The notes under the pieces: generated by a model | Database searches by the model: none | What the model was told of the DNA's origin: nothing | Seen by the model: the letters and a program-made list of their open reading frames with translations, nothing else | From: Pterobdella sp. o SKG-2022 | Lineage: Eukaryota > Annelida > Clitellata > Hirudinida > Piscicolidae | Length of the DNA: 64,000 nt | Assembly (NCBI GenBank): GCA_964035795.1 | Contig: OZ038322.1 | Span: forward strand, 7,999,345 to 8,063,344 | Direction: 5' to 3' | In this document: in pieces, positions 1-22,400 of the stretch | Layout: the number at the start of each line of letters is the position of its first letter | How positions within the stretch are numbered: position 1 is the stretch's first letter | Program-made: the position numbers and the translations under genes

Positions 1-3000
1 TTTGTCGGGCTAGTTTGAAGAAACGTACAAAAGATTGAGAATGCATGAATTAAAATTTATTTCGTAAGAATGACATTTTATTTTAAAAATTTAAATAAGA
101 AAAAACCACTTCTAGAATCTTCTAGCTTTTTTCAAAAGTGGAAAATATATTTTTCATTCAGATACGCTTTTGGTGGCTTTTGTATTTGTTAATTTAATGT
201 AGAAGCACTTTTGAAAATAATAAAACGTTGGCTGCATTTATGCACCTTCTGTTTCTGAATTGAAACCATTTTTATTTCTTTCGAGCGTATTTCAAAATGT
301 TTCAAAAGTACTTTAACTAACTTCCGCTCTCATTCCGTCGCGAAAAAGTTGAAACAATGCTTATGTTTCAAAAAAAGTTGAAAGTTTATGTTTTATAAAA
401 TTAAGTTTCAAAATTAGGATTAATATTAAAAATTCCAAACTTGAAACTGTGCTTGGTTTGGGTTGGTTTTATGCGTCATAAATGCACAGATCGATGTCTC
501 ATCAAGGTAATTGATGGCTTATAAACTCCCGAAAGCATGAAACACCCGACAATAAAAAACGTTCTTTTATTCTCTTTTGATAGTTTCACTTTTATTTTAT
601 GCTCCAGGATTTTCAACCACAAGCAAGATATTGAATTTTTAGTGTCCTCCCAAGGAACATAAAATTAGTTTGAAAATGTAATATCGGCCTGGAGATTAGC
701 CTTTGAATCTTGAACTTTTTGGTTGTTCTCTTATAGATTTTTCTCGAGTAAATCTTCTTGAAAAATGGGAAGTAGAGCTTTAAACATCCTTCCATTTTCA
801 GCAGAAACAACACAGGTAATTTTTTCTCTATCATAATTAATCATGTTTATAATCTATCTTCGACTAACACATCTATTTTTTTTTGCCAACTTTTTAAAAT
901 TAAGTGCTCTTTTAGTGCTTTCATTCAGACAGAAAATATTTCCATCAATGTTTTTCCCGGAAAGTATGCTTTAAATTTTGATAAAGCATTTTCAGATTTA
1001 TTTTAATATAAAGCAAACTATTACAAACAGCCCTCGAGCCAACAGTCATTAATAACAACTGCGACTGGAAAAAAATACTTAAAAATTTGAAAATATAAAA
1101 ATGAAGTTTGATTTTAAATATGAAAAAAAAAGAATCTTTTGATATTAAAAACAACCATTATAGGCGGATTTTAATGAAATTAATAATTTTTAAAAAATGT
1201 AAAATATGGGACATAACATGAATTTATTTTTTGAAAAAGAATAAAAAGATAAATTTATAAACGAAAATATAATCTGATAGAGGAAACAATGTGTGGCATG
1301 AAATCATTTTTGACGGCTAAACGGAGCGATTCTTGTGTATATTTTGAAAAGCAAATAATTCCGTTAGAACCACCCTATTACAACTGCCAATACATCTCTG
1401 GTTTGGTGCCATAAACGCACCACAGCTATATAAGCAGCATTTAAACTTGTACTCCGGATTATCCCTTCACTTCAGTCATACAAAGAAACCTTATGCTAAG
1501 AAAATATTTTTTTTAACCAAATAAGCTTTGGTAAGAAGAAAATGTGGAAATATTAGCGTAGAACTGAGTGGGTTAATAGCATCCTCAAAGGTGGAAAATA
1601 AAATTTCTTCAGAGTCTCTAAAAGTTTTTCTAACAAAAAACTAGAAAAAAGTTTCTTTTGAAATTGAATAAATGGCTTCGACTCTGAGCAAAGCAAAATT
1701 TGGATTAAAAAAAATATTCTCGAATCGGTCCGATGCTTCTTGTATAAACTCACGGAAAATGCTCGAAAAAAGTGCAAAAACATTGTGTTTATTTTAAACC
1801 TAGTTACCAAAAAAATAAGTATAAATAGTTTGTAGGAAATCCTAATCGATAGTAGATGATTAGTGTGTGCGAGTGTTGTGCAGTTTGTTAAATATCATAG
1901 ACATTTAAATTTTTAGGATATTTTCTCAAAAAGGAGAAAAACAAAACAAACTAGAAGAAAGTGAATAAAGAGATGAAATGCGAAATAATAAACATTCTTA
2001 CATGGTAGTATTAATAGCTTAACATTTCTCAAGTTTGTTCAAAAAATCTTTCTTTTTAAGAAATAGTTTTGCGTTTCGTGCGCAATTTTTCATTAGATTT
2101 GAGATGGTTGTCATGGATATATTGATTCGAAAAACACTCTTTGCCTATGCGTATTCATTTTATTTTTCTCATAATTTTACTTCAATTTTTAAAAAATTCA
2201 TTTAAAATATGTATGAACTTTTTGAGACGGCATCAAAATATTAAAAATTTCTCCAAAGACGAGAAAGATTTATTTAGTTTATAAAGGAATCATCTTGAAT
2301 TTAAAACAGAGAAATTAATTGAAACTTCAAATTCTCCTGAAACACACGCTGCAATTAATCATTTCATGCGAGGTTGTGGCGCTTTTAATCAACTTTTTCT
2401 TACGTATCCTTTCAAAGCTTTCGCAATGATTGAAAATGTGCTGCGCCGATTCCTACTCGAATTATTGAAACTGTTTTTTGATATTAAAAAAGAATACTGC
2501 GAAGATATTCAGACACAAAAGCACACATACACACACCACAAAACACCGCAGAAGCAGTGAAGCATTGAATTTTCTTTGGAAACCAGTTAAGCGTACAAAA
2601 CTCAGACTCATAATTTTGAGCAATATTAAATTTATTCTCGCAGTGAGTTTAAAGTTAATATGAATAACCGTATAAAGTAAAACAAAAAAGTAATAAATTG
2701 TAACAATTTTTTATGAAGAATTTTATTTCTTCAGTGAATCTTAAGCCATTGAAAAACAACACCCTTAAGATTAATATTTCATATGTGCTACTTCGCAAGC
2801 TTCTTTCTGCATCGACACATGTGCGAGCTTTAGATATTGAAACTCAGTTTAATGTATTTTATTTCATCATAAATCTCTTTAAATGGATGAAGAAGCAATT
2901 TTCAATGTACACATGAAGTATATGCTAAGAAAAAAATATAAAAATGAAGAAGTTTAAAGGCTCTTTGTACATAATGCTACATGAAAACTGACGATAATTA

Positions 3001-3543
3001 AGTTTATTCAGTTAAGAGAAATGAAGGCGAATATTCAAAAACTGATCAAATGATTATAATTATTTTCAAAAACAACTCATAACTAAGAACATATAAAGCA
3101 CCGATTTAGAATTAATTTCATAAAATTTGATGTAAAAATAAATTCGATAAACATTCTTGAACATGGGTACAACAAAGGGTTGACTTTGAAAAAAAGATTA
3201 ACATAATTTGTAGTCACTTTGTATTGTTTCCAGTATTTCAATGAATTCGTGTGAAATCGATACGAGGCATAAAAGTAAAGATCATAGCCATTTTTCCAAG
3301 ATTAATGTTATAGCTTTTAATTTTAAACCCTCATTCCAATTTCAATTATGGATCCTTTATTTTAATTTCTTAACACCCTTTATAAGACACTTCCTTTTCA
3401 AACAGTTAACAAACTCACTATGAAATGTTGCGTGCTTTAGAACAGAAATAACAGAATAATTAAATAAAAATAACAAAAACAATAACAATTGGACGATAAA
3501 ATATCGATTTGAATAGTGTCCATAGCATGTTATTTCACGACCA
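1..3543. other. Intergenic / 3' flank of PHAF1
   Basis: I see no supportable gene here. The reading frames are short, AT-rich and do not resemble known proteins. An AATAAA hexamer on the minus strand at 3356-3361 lies about 180 bases past the PHAF1 stop and may serve its polyadenylation. A TATA-like TATATAAG lies at 1427-1434 on the plus strand, but no recognisable coding exon follows it. Confidence 0.5.
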
Positions 3544-12022
<8,479 letters not shown>

Positions 12023-13486
12023 TTTTTTGGAACAATTCAAATTTTCGAAAATATATAACTTAGTATAGTGTACTCTCAGCTGTTCAACTGCGTATCTTTT
12101 ATTGAAAGATTTCAATAATATATATAAACTTCATAGAAATGAATTTTTAAAAATATCCTGGTTTTAAAAAAAAATTTAATTTGAAATACTGATTTTAGAC
12201 TAACTCAGTAATTTATTATAATTTAAATTGTAGTAAAACTAAATGAGGATTTCAGTGTAAAGTTATGTTGAGCTCGTCTTTATTCATAATTGAAAAAACG
12301 AAACGTTGATAGTTTATTTGAACAAACCTTTATTTATTTTTTTTTGTAATTTCAAAAATTTTTTACTACATAGAAATTTGGAAATTTAAATTTTGTTTGT
12401 CCAAAGTTTATTTTAAAATATAAACTTTAATTATTTTGTTTTCCAAGTATTCAAAAATGAACTAAAGTTACGTGTTTCATAATGCAATAAGGACCAGATC
12501 CTGAAATTGTGATATAAGACGACTTACGTCAATGAAATCTAAAGGTTAATCTTAAGGCCCTAAATAACGGTATTGGTCAGTATTTTATGCAAAACTTGCC
12601 ACAATATTATCTCTTAGGCTTTTATAAAATTACTGTTATAAGCGAAATGCATTGGAAATGTTTGCGTAATGAAGAGAAGACAAACGATAGAGATAAGATT
12701 ATTGCGACAGATGGAATTATTAAAACACACAATCATCATTAATGACCCCGTTAAATTGCTAGCTATTTGTACTGTCCATTCTTTGTATACGAAAGATGTA
12801 GCAATAACACTATTTATTCACAAATAATTGCGAGTTTCTGAGACTTTGTTTATTATTACGTCGTAATCCAGCTAAGATATTTCGTAATTATCAATGTTTC
12901 ACAAAAGATATTTTATAAGAAATAGACATGAGCTATGTTTTTATTGAAACTAATATGAATCTATATCAATAATGTTGTCACGCTGTGTAAACAGAGTCAT
13001 TAAATAAAGAGCAAATGGTTTTATTAAAAATAATCTATTTCTATGGCTACCACGGAAAATTTAGCGTTTTAGAAAATCAACTTTCACGAATGGATGGATA
13101 ATTGGATGGATGAGAAGTTAAATTAATTTGAACTCAACATTAAATGTTGCTCATTCAAAATTTATTCTATGTATTCATTAAAATTTGAACGAAGTTTTTT
13201 AATTTAACCGAAAGATTTTAAGTTCAATTCGATTAAATGAAAGAATGAAAAGTAAGGTATAAACTCCAAAATTCCTTGGATTATCTGAAACAACATGCTC
13301 TGATCGAATAAGAAAATATCAAAAAAAGATGAAAACTAAATCATTCATAAACACTGATTACAACATTGGGAATGTAGTAAAACAAAGAATATCAAGTAAG
13401 CTATCGCCAAAGTCCTTTATTTAATTTAAAACTATTTTATTTTGAACTGATAAGACTGAAAAATGACTGAAATGTAATAAATGGTG
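12023..13486. other. Intergenic: PHAF1 promoter side and PLXDC 3' end
   Basis: About 1.46 kb separates the PHAF1 start codon from the PLXDC stop codon, both on the minus strand. No coding exon is visible. An AATAAA on the minus strand at 13416-13421 lies 66 bases past the PLXDC stop and is a plausible poly(A) signal. The rest is AT-rich and should include the PHAF1 promoter, but I recognise no TATA box or other defined element. Confidence 0.55.
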
Positions 13487-16400
13487 TTAAAGTTCAGCTT
13501 CATTATGCATCGAAACAATAAACTCGCATGACTTTTCCATTTTCTTCTTCATGAGTCTCGTGCCCGAATGCCTTTTCCAGTTAAGTGGTCGGTTCTGAAA
13601 CATTTAAAGCTATATTATGACAGAGTTCAAGGCTATCTATATAAATATTTGATTTTTATTGTCATTTTTGAATACAAAAAACTGTTGAAGCGATTTTATT
13701 AAAGTCTAATATTTACTTTTTGATAATAAAAGCTTCTAGAAATCCACTTTTAATTATTAATAAAAAGTCTTCAAAAATTGTTTCGGATCTCAAGCTTAAA
13801 AGCAATTGCGAGAAGCAATTCAGAAAAGCACTGAGGGATGGCCAGCAGTAATCCTGTAGCCTTTATTGATCGCAAAATAAGAATAAAAAAGCTCTAAAAT
13901 GTCACAATGGTCTCTAAACGGGGTGGAAGGTGTTAGAGTTACGGTCCTGTTAGTAGGCGAAAACTACATTTGAATTCGCTTGTTAGAAAGCAATCCCATG
14001 TAATGTAAGCTATGTAAGGTCTTACATTGAACCTCTATGCACTTTATGCCATCATTGAATTTAATTTCTTTTTTTAAACGTATTAAAACGTGTCAGATGC
14101 CACTGAAAGAATACAGTTATAAAAAAAGAATAAAAGACTTCGAGTAACTATTATTTTGGTTCAAACAGAGCTCTTATCATTACATTCATAACCGACTTTG
14201 ATGAATGTATTTATAAAGCTTCGAAAGAGAATTGATCATTAAAATTTATTGAAAATTTTCAAAGTAAAATATTTCTAGTCATTATTTTTATTTATACACT
14301 CGAATAAGTCAAGTCTTCAAAATATCAAAATTCTAAGGATGAAAAAGTGAAAACATTGATTAACAATCTTTTGAATTCATAGAAGAGAATTTAATCAAAG
14401 TTTTAAAGACTACCTCAATGATCCAACGACCAGCTTTAGAAGAAGGATGGAGACAAGCGTATGCCACCCACCCACCGATGTACATACAGATGGACACACC
14501 TAAAATGGCGCATACCATTCCAATCACACCAGAACCCAAGATCGATACGGTGAGAGTGGATGAGAAGTTGGAGGGAAGGTTAACTGAAAGGTCTTTGGAC
14601 GACCAGTGACTTCCTATATACGAGAGATCTTCACAGTTTATTAGAGAGCTTACTCTCTGAAATTAAAAAATTAATCATGGTAGACTATATGAGCGTAGTA
14701 AAAATAGTTACAATAAATTGTATTTATGCAATTAATTTCGTTGTATGTGAACTGATTGCGTAACAAAGCATTTGTGAATTGGACATTGTTAAGTAATTGA
14801 ACAAATAAAAAGCGATTTGTTCTTGACAAAATATTATTAGAATTAACACTATACAAATGATACTTGTCTTTTTGTTCTTAGTGATCTATGCCAAAGATAA
14901 GGTGTAGAGGTTTGATGAAGCGATAAAATGAGGTAATGGCAAAACTTGACTTAATATAACTTTTGTAATATGCATACATTTCATCAACATTCAAAACCAC
15001 TTTGAAGCTTTCAGTTAAATAAAATAAAATCCTTATTGCTTTTAAAATTCATTAGACACAGCGAGGTTTTAACAAATTAAAGAATATATTTGCAAGAGTG
15101 ATTGGTGGAGAGGTATAAACAACGTTTGTAATTTGATTTGATACTTATTAAGTCGCATAATTTACAGCCCAAGAAATTTTTAAGCTGAAAAAGTTTGATA
15201 GAATCTTGATTAATTAAGAACATTAATCAATCCAGTCTTAACAAGCAAGTTATTATTCTTGTAGTACCAGTGAAGAATAAAGACGAAAATTCTCCAGAAA
15301 TTTGTGTAAATAATTGTGGTCTTGACCGAATAATATTTTTGATATAGAAAATCCTGTTAAAGCCTCGAAACCTGCATTAGAACTTTTAGAGCGAACTGAA
15401 AACTAATGTGAAGGTTTTCATTAAGATTTTTTATTCAAATATATTTTAGATTTTGCTTATCTTTCTATTTATTTAAATCTCACAAAACCCAAAAAGTTTG
15501 AAACACGGAAAGTTTTTTACAATGCTAAGCTAAAAATAAAAAAATTTAAACACGCGATGCTGCAAACTGCAAAAATTACACAATTCAACAATGAAATAAT
15601 TTAATTCCACTACTATAAAATGGCCATTATGATTAACATTTGCTTTTATTTAAAACTTCACAAAACACAAAACCGCCAAAAAAAGTTTTTTTCAACTCCA
15701 TAAAATTATTTTCACTATAACTTTTTCCTCCTAGCAACCACAAAATAAACCACAACAATCTACAAAAAGCACAAAACAAACCAACCCGCAAACAACAACT
15801 GTTGAATCTAAAACACAATAACTAAAGCATAAAACAGATGAAAGGATGGAATCAAGCACACAAGAAACCAAACACAAAATACATTCCCACTTGTGTGGTG
15901 CAGCCGAATTCCAGCCAATGCTGCCGCTGCCTCTCCAAAGAGTCTGTGCATTCATTAAGGCCTGGGCACCACTGACACTTGGAATGCAGTCGTTTCGACG
16001 CCATTAAGCACTCTAAACATGTCTTCATCATGCGACAAGCTTCGGTGTTGTGTGTGGAGGTTTTTTTATATAAGTTCAGCCTTTGAAATAATTCTGTATT
16101 TCTTGTATTGCTTTTAAATTTCTTGAAAAAATATTAATTAATTAAGATATTGAATAAAAATAGTTCTTATTTCGCTTATTGCTCAAAAACCTCTTAAATA
16201 AAATATTAATTGATATTTCAAAAAAAATGTGAAGAATTGAACTTGGCAGAGGGTTGATGATGATGGTTGTACCCTCTTCAACTTCTCTCACATCTATCTC
16301 GACCCTATGGTACTCGTGGATGGTACGCACTATCTTCGACTCTATTGGAACACCGGAAAAATTAAAGCATTATACAATAATATTTTTAATGCCGTAAAAC

Positions 16401-19400
16401 ATTGTGCTTAAATACTTTCGGTGGATCCGTTAGTTTGAATTAGTTTATTATATAAAATTTGGTTTAAATGTTGATGGTTTATTTTATCTGGCTTATTGAT
16501 TTGGAAGATGAATGAAACTTGGTGGTTCGAGAAGAATCATTTCGTTTTATTAAGATTGAATGTGATAACATGATAAATATAGAAACTTTTTTGGGAGTTT
16601 TAAAATGTACCACATAACCACATGAGTTTAAGGCTTGGGGCCTCATTGCAAATTTGTTCCCTTTTATTTGATCACCAGAATATGCCATTTGATTGCTAAT
16701 GAGCGCATTCAAGCCTTGAATTCCAATAAAAATCGAAGAACCGCCGATAAGAATAATTGAATTGTGAAAAAAGTTGAAAGAAAAAAGATGAAGATAAATT
16801 TTGAATAAAGTTTTAGAAAAAAATTGAATTCTTTTGAATTATGAAAATTAAATTCTTCATTTATTCATGCATTTTTTTTAATTAAATGGAGATTCAAAAC
16901 AGTCATGTTAAAATTCCAACATTGAAAGGGGTAGAAATGAAAAAATTGAAGAAGCTTTATTTCATAGATCGAGCTTACATTCCTGAACTGAAGTTTCGCC
17001 TTGATCTTTTCTCAAAAATGACTTTATAATCAAATAGTTTTATACAAGAGAAAATATAAAATCACGCTGAAATAATGAAAAATGAGAGAACGATAAAAAA
17101 GCCCATGAAATAATGAGTAAAAATTAGTCAAAATTTACGAACAAAAACATACATTAATCTTAAAGACTGGTTCAGCACCCACTCAATCAAAACAGAAAGA
17201 CTATGAATTAATCAGAAAAAAATGCATAAAAAATCGTGATAACATGCAATAAAGGCTACTAAGGATGGATTTATAATTGACATAAATAATCTAATTTATT
17301 TCTCTCTATCAGAGCTAATAAAAGAACTTTAAAAAATCAATCTTTGAGACTTTTTGAGTTTAAAAGCTATTTTTGTGTATTTAAATTGCGTTCTCTTTGA
17401 ATCTTTGTGTATTAAAATGTGGATTGCCTAACGGCTATAGATTGATGTTTCGTAATGAAGTAAGCGTTTGTCGTTCTTGCATGTTTAAAATAATGACTTC
17501 ACCGAACTTATTACGCTTAGAAACGCCTATAAAATTTTCGAAGATTGTTTTGATCTATAAATAAAAGCGGTGGAAAATGCTACAAAAAAGTTATTGCGTT
17601 CAGAGCGAGTTTATATTTTCAATTGCAACACAGCCGGGTTTGGCTGTTGAATATCAGTGGCAAACATTTTCATCAAAAAGGTTTGAAAACTTCAAAAAAC
17701 AATAAACATTTAACAAAATAAAAAACACATAAAACCTCAATAAAGAAGCAATAAAAATATTTTATAAAGCTAAAACTTGAAACGTAACATATTCCAAGCA
17801 TGAAAAAGTAGAAAGAATACAGCATAAACCCCTAGTATAACAACTAGACACTCACTCGATTTGTCACTATCAACATAGTATGCGTCTGATAAGCCGATCT
17901 TCACTGGGTATTCGAGAGATTGAGCCAAACCCAAAAGTGGAACTGGCAACTGTTTATTATGATGGTTGAAAACTTTGATATATTTATGTGATCTCATTTC
18001 TATTTAAATAATTTTGTATGCAAACAATTTTATTCATTTATTGCACTTTTTGAACAATTCTATTTTTATCTAGAATAAAATTGAAAAAATTTATTTTTTT
18101 TGCATAGTTTTATGCAAAAATTTTCAGTTTAAAGATGTTTTTAGGATGTCCAGGAGTATTATAATGAGACAGCGCAATTCCTTTTGATTTTTTTTTCTCA
18201 TGTTGTTGCTATGGTTCCAAGCAATTAAGTTCTCACGAATTGTCACTCCTATTAAAAATTCCTTCTCAAACCAAATAAAAATGAACAAAAATTACCGATA
18301 AAAAATTATATACATACTTTGTGGAATATTTGAAGATTAAATTGAATACGAGTCGAATTGCAACCAATGAATCATGCAAACAACGATTCATCAATGTTTA
18401 TACTTATCTTTGCAAATATCCTTTTGACAAACTTGAAAAGATTTTCTAATAAATTTGTTAAAACTGTTAAATTTCAAAAATTAAACTTTTAAATTCTCGT
18501 TAAAAAAGCAATTCTGTTACAGGTGCAAAGACATTCAACGTTCGAACCACGATTTTAAGAGCGCTCAAGATTTTTGTTAAATATATAATTTTGCACGTAA
18601 AATTTGAAAAAAAATTTTCACTTATAACTTAACTCCTTAGAGAACAATAAACTAAAAAAAATTTCAAACTCAGGCTTTTATGGCTGGGAAACTTTGATTA
18701 GCATCTGCAAGGACAGATTATAATGCAAGTATTTTTAGCATTTTTATTAATATGCCTGAAAATCTGTGATTATTATATAAGTATCGATTTTCAATTAATT
18801 TTATAACAACATTGCCAGGTCATGCGACTCAAATGGCTTTATAAAACAGGGCTCTAAATGAATATTAGTTATATTTACTTGTCAATATAACAGAGGAAAC
18901 AACCTACTACTATAATAATAAGAATTTTAGTATATTTTTTTACTGGTATGAATAAAAAAAAAATTTTGAAAAAATCTATTGATAACGAAGGCTAAAATGA
19001 GACAAATGAACTTCATAAACTCTGGTACCCATCCTCAGACTAATGACAACACTTCACTAACCTTCATACAGCTTCAAACAAGAAGGTCACACTATCAAAA
19101 TGTTTGAATAACTTCAATCGGAGAATATATTTAAAATGGATTTCAGACTAATAAATTTCAATTTAGAGACTGGCATACGCTCAAAATGACTTTTCTACGC
19201 TCAAGACAGTTTTAAAGCTGAAAAGCATGACGTAAAGTTTGATGTAAAAGAAGTTGAGGTGTCAAAACGACCTGAAGCATTATTATCTTTTCATAAAACT
19301 GTTCAAAAGCCATTGGCGTAGTCTTAATGGCTAGCAACAAGTGTTTATTGAAATAAAATTCTAATACTGAGATTTTATTTTTCAAAATTTGGATTTAATT

Positions 19401-22400
19401 CAAAAATTGAATCAAAAGTTCATGAAGAATCATAAATAAGTTTGAAAGAAAAGCTTTAGTTTTCTGATAATATAATCTCACCCTTATAAATCAGCTATAT
19501 AAAAAAAATTTTACTTTAGAAGCAGATTTAAAATTTTCTTGAAATTGTATTAGTTTTATATTTAAAAATTTTTTTTCATTATATAAGAATAAATAATGAA
19601 CAATATTTTATCGAAATTCAATTAACACACAATAAAATGAAATTGCAAAGTTTTTTTGTGAGCAGTTTGGAGCACAATGTGAATAAAATAAAAATGCCTT
19701 GGAAATATTTTCCAAGTATAAATGAAAAATTTGAGAAACCTCAAATAGTTAAAAAATTGAATATTTTAAAAATATAAACAAAAAAATTAATTAAAAACAA
19801 ACTTTTAAAAATTAAAGTATTTTCAACGAATGGAAGAGAAAATAGAACGAAAAAGCTTGAAAGTAAAAATATTTCTAAAAAATGGAATAAAAAATTTAAC
19901 AAAAAACACTGAAAAACTAAAAATTTACGAATATAAAAAATAAAATTAACAAAACGAGACCTTTTTAAAATGGGAATATTTTTAAGGTAGAAAAAATGCC
20001 GTAATTTCACCTTTTCATACAGGAAAATCACTTGGCCGTTCTGATGCAAGACAGCTTGAAAACTGAAAGGTCCTTCGAAACGCAGTAAAAGTTTTCAATT
20101 GCTACTAAAACACTTTTATCGCAATATTCATTTAGATTAAATTTCGCTATTTTTGAATCCATATTTTATTAGAAATTCATAGTTTTACTGTTTAATTTTG
20201 AGTTTTTAATTAAATTTCTATTTCTAAAGTAATTTATTAACATGTATTAGTTAATTGGTCGTTTTCAAATAGTTATAAAACACTTAAACTCAAGCTTTTG
20301 TTACTACAATCTTTAACAGAAATTAAGTTTTAATCTCCACAAAACGTACGTTGTTTCATAAATCTCAATAAATCCCTTATTAAAACACGCGTTTCAAATA
20401 AAATATACTCCGGCATTTTCTATTTTTCTCAACGAGAATTTTTCTTCATAACTTTTCCACACAACCAAACTCACCATATATTCATATATAACATAATATT
20501 CTTGTGATTCAAAGAATATTTATCATACGAGTTTCATTCATAATATTAAGCCATTAAGCAAAGTTTATTTATCGTCTACTCATTCATTACATTCGTCCCA
20601 ACGACCTTTTTAACAAGAACAGCTCAAAACAACTTTATGACGCTATTTTTCATGAAGAACCGGATATTTTACATGAAATAAAGTGGTGTGAAGGATTCAC
20701 GTTTTAAATTATTAACTCTATAATTATCAATGTTAAATGCGATGTTCAACTCAAACCTAAGTCGGTAGTTTCTAAATGAAGATCTTTCCACCAAACTACA
20801 AAGCTTGTTCCTGAATTTCAATAAAAAAAATTTAAATTTAAATAAAAATAACGTGGTTATTAAATTTGAGTTTATAGCTGTGTTTGTCTCAGATTTAAAT
20901 AACAAAGAAACATCAAAGCACACTTGTTAAAGTTCTACAAAACCTACTTCAAATGATTCAACGTTTTGGTTTTTGGTACTTCAAAGCATGAACATGAAGG
21001 GAAGTTATAATTGAGCGGAAACATGTTAATTAGCTGTTAATAAACAAAAAATCTTCTTTATTTTAAAAAACTCGCTTCAAATAAATATATCTTTTAGACT
21101 TGTTTTAAACACTCACATAAATCTTAAACATTTGAATTAATTCCGAGTAGGCAACTTTAACGTTATAACCTTCTGTTGAGGACTAATACAACGAAAAAAC
21201 ATCAGAGTTTTATATAAATATATAGTTTCGTTTTATGCTGTTTTTACTGGAACTATTAACAAAGTTGAGCTGTGTTATTATGTATTTATTTAATTTACAC
21301 AATTAATAAGCCCAAACTACAAAAAAAACGAATTAGAAACATAAAATGCTTCAGAAACAAGCCTTCAAAAGTTTTGAACAAAGACTTTAATTGAATGCAG
21401 TTTTTGTAAACCATTATATAAAAACATTAAAAATTATAATCTGCTTTTTGCTTCAATTATTTTGAATTTTTGTTGAGTTTTGTGGAAAACTTATAGCAAA
21501 AACTTTGTTGACTTTGTGCGTTTTGCTGGGTTGTAAATTAAAAGAGTACCTTCAAAATATTGAAGACCAGAATTACTATTTCAAATATTTTAAATTTAAA
21601 AATGTACCATATAAACTAAGTTTGAGTAGCAACCTAATGGCTCCTTTAAAAATTTTTTTTTAAAAATTTGACTGGCATTAATTTAAAAATTCAAATACAC
21701 GTCAATAGAAGCTTTTCTTCAAAAAATGAATTTTTCAGGAGGAATTTATCAGCTATAAAAGTTTCAAATACATTTAGTTTAATATTTTCATTTTCGAAGG
21801 TAAGTTTCAATTGGTTTGTATTTAAGGTCATAAACTAATCCAAGTTGGATTTTAAATTTAGTTTTTCAATGATTCATTGAATGGACATTTTAACTTGCTT
21901 TAGATGGCCTATTTTCGACCTAAAAAAGTTTCAAGAATCTTTTATGTTTGGTCGGAAGCATTGTACATGATTTAAAAGGTCAAACATACTAAAAATAAGC
22001 CAAAACTCAACTTCATTTTTAACATAGATCTTGCAATAATGCTGAAAAATAAATCGTCTCTGTATTAAATGAAATAGACTTGCTTACATGAACTAACCAG
22101 CTTTAAGACACTGAACGATTTCTAACAATTAAGTTTTGTAGCTATGCTTCAACATCGTCAAATCTAATTTATGACGCTTGGATTAAAGCATTAAAAATTT
22201 ATAAATAATACATATTAAATATATCTAATTTTATTTTAATCATAATAAAGAAGAGAACTTTTGGAAAATTTAGAAGCATAGTTATGGCTTTTTTGGGCAT
22301 GAAACTTTTCTGCATTGTAATTTACATTATTGAATTAGTTTGAGATTTCTTTATAGTTATTTTGGTGAAGTATTAAATGAATGCATATTTTGGTCTCGAA

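Noticed and set aside
1427..1477. TATA box with a TCAGTC initiator as a gene promoter on the plus strand
   Set aside because: The spacing of about 47 bases is too long for a TATA/initiator pair and no coding exon follows within 2 kb.
15633..15955. Cys/Leu-rich minus-strand frames after the PSI exon
   Set aside because: They are intron read-through past the donor at 15890. The PSI domain is complete before this point.
19741..20049. 102-codon minus-strand open frame
   Set aside because: Only the first part (about 20049-20011) belongs to PLXDC exon 7. The rest reads through the donor into AT-rich intron.
20400..20475. Minus-strand stretch SLVVWKSYEEKFSLRK as the missing PLXDC nidogen-domain exon
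   Set aside because: It looked like the family LVVQW motif, but its splice phase does not join the next exon. The segment 20810-20757 (FVVWWKDLHLETTDL) fits better and has phase 1 on both sides.
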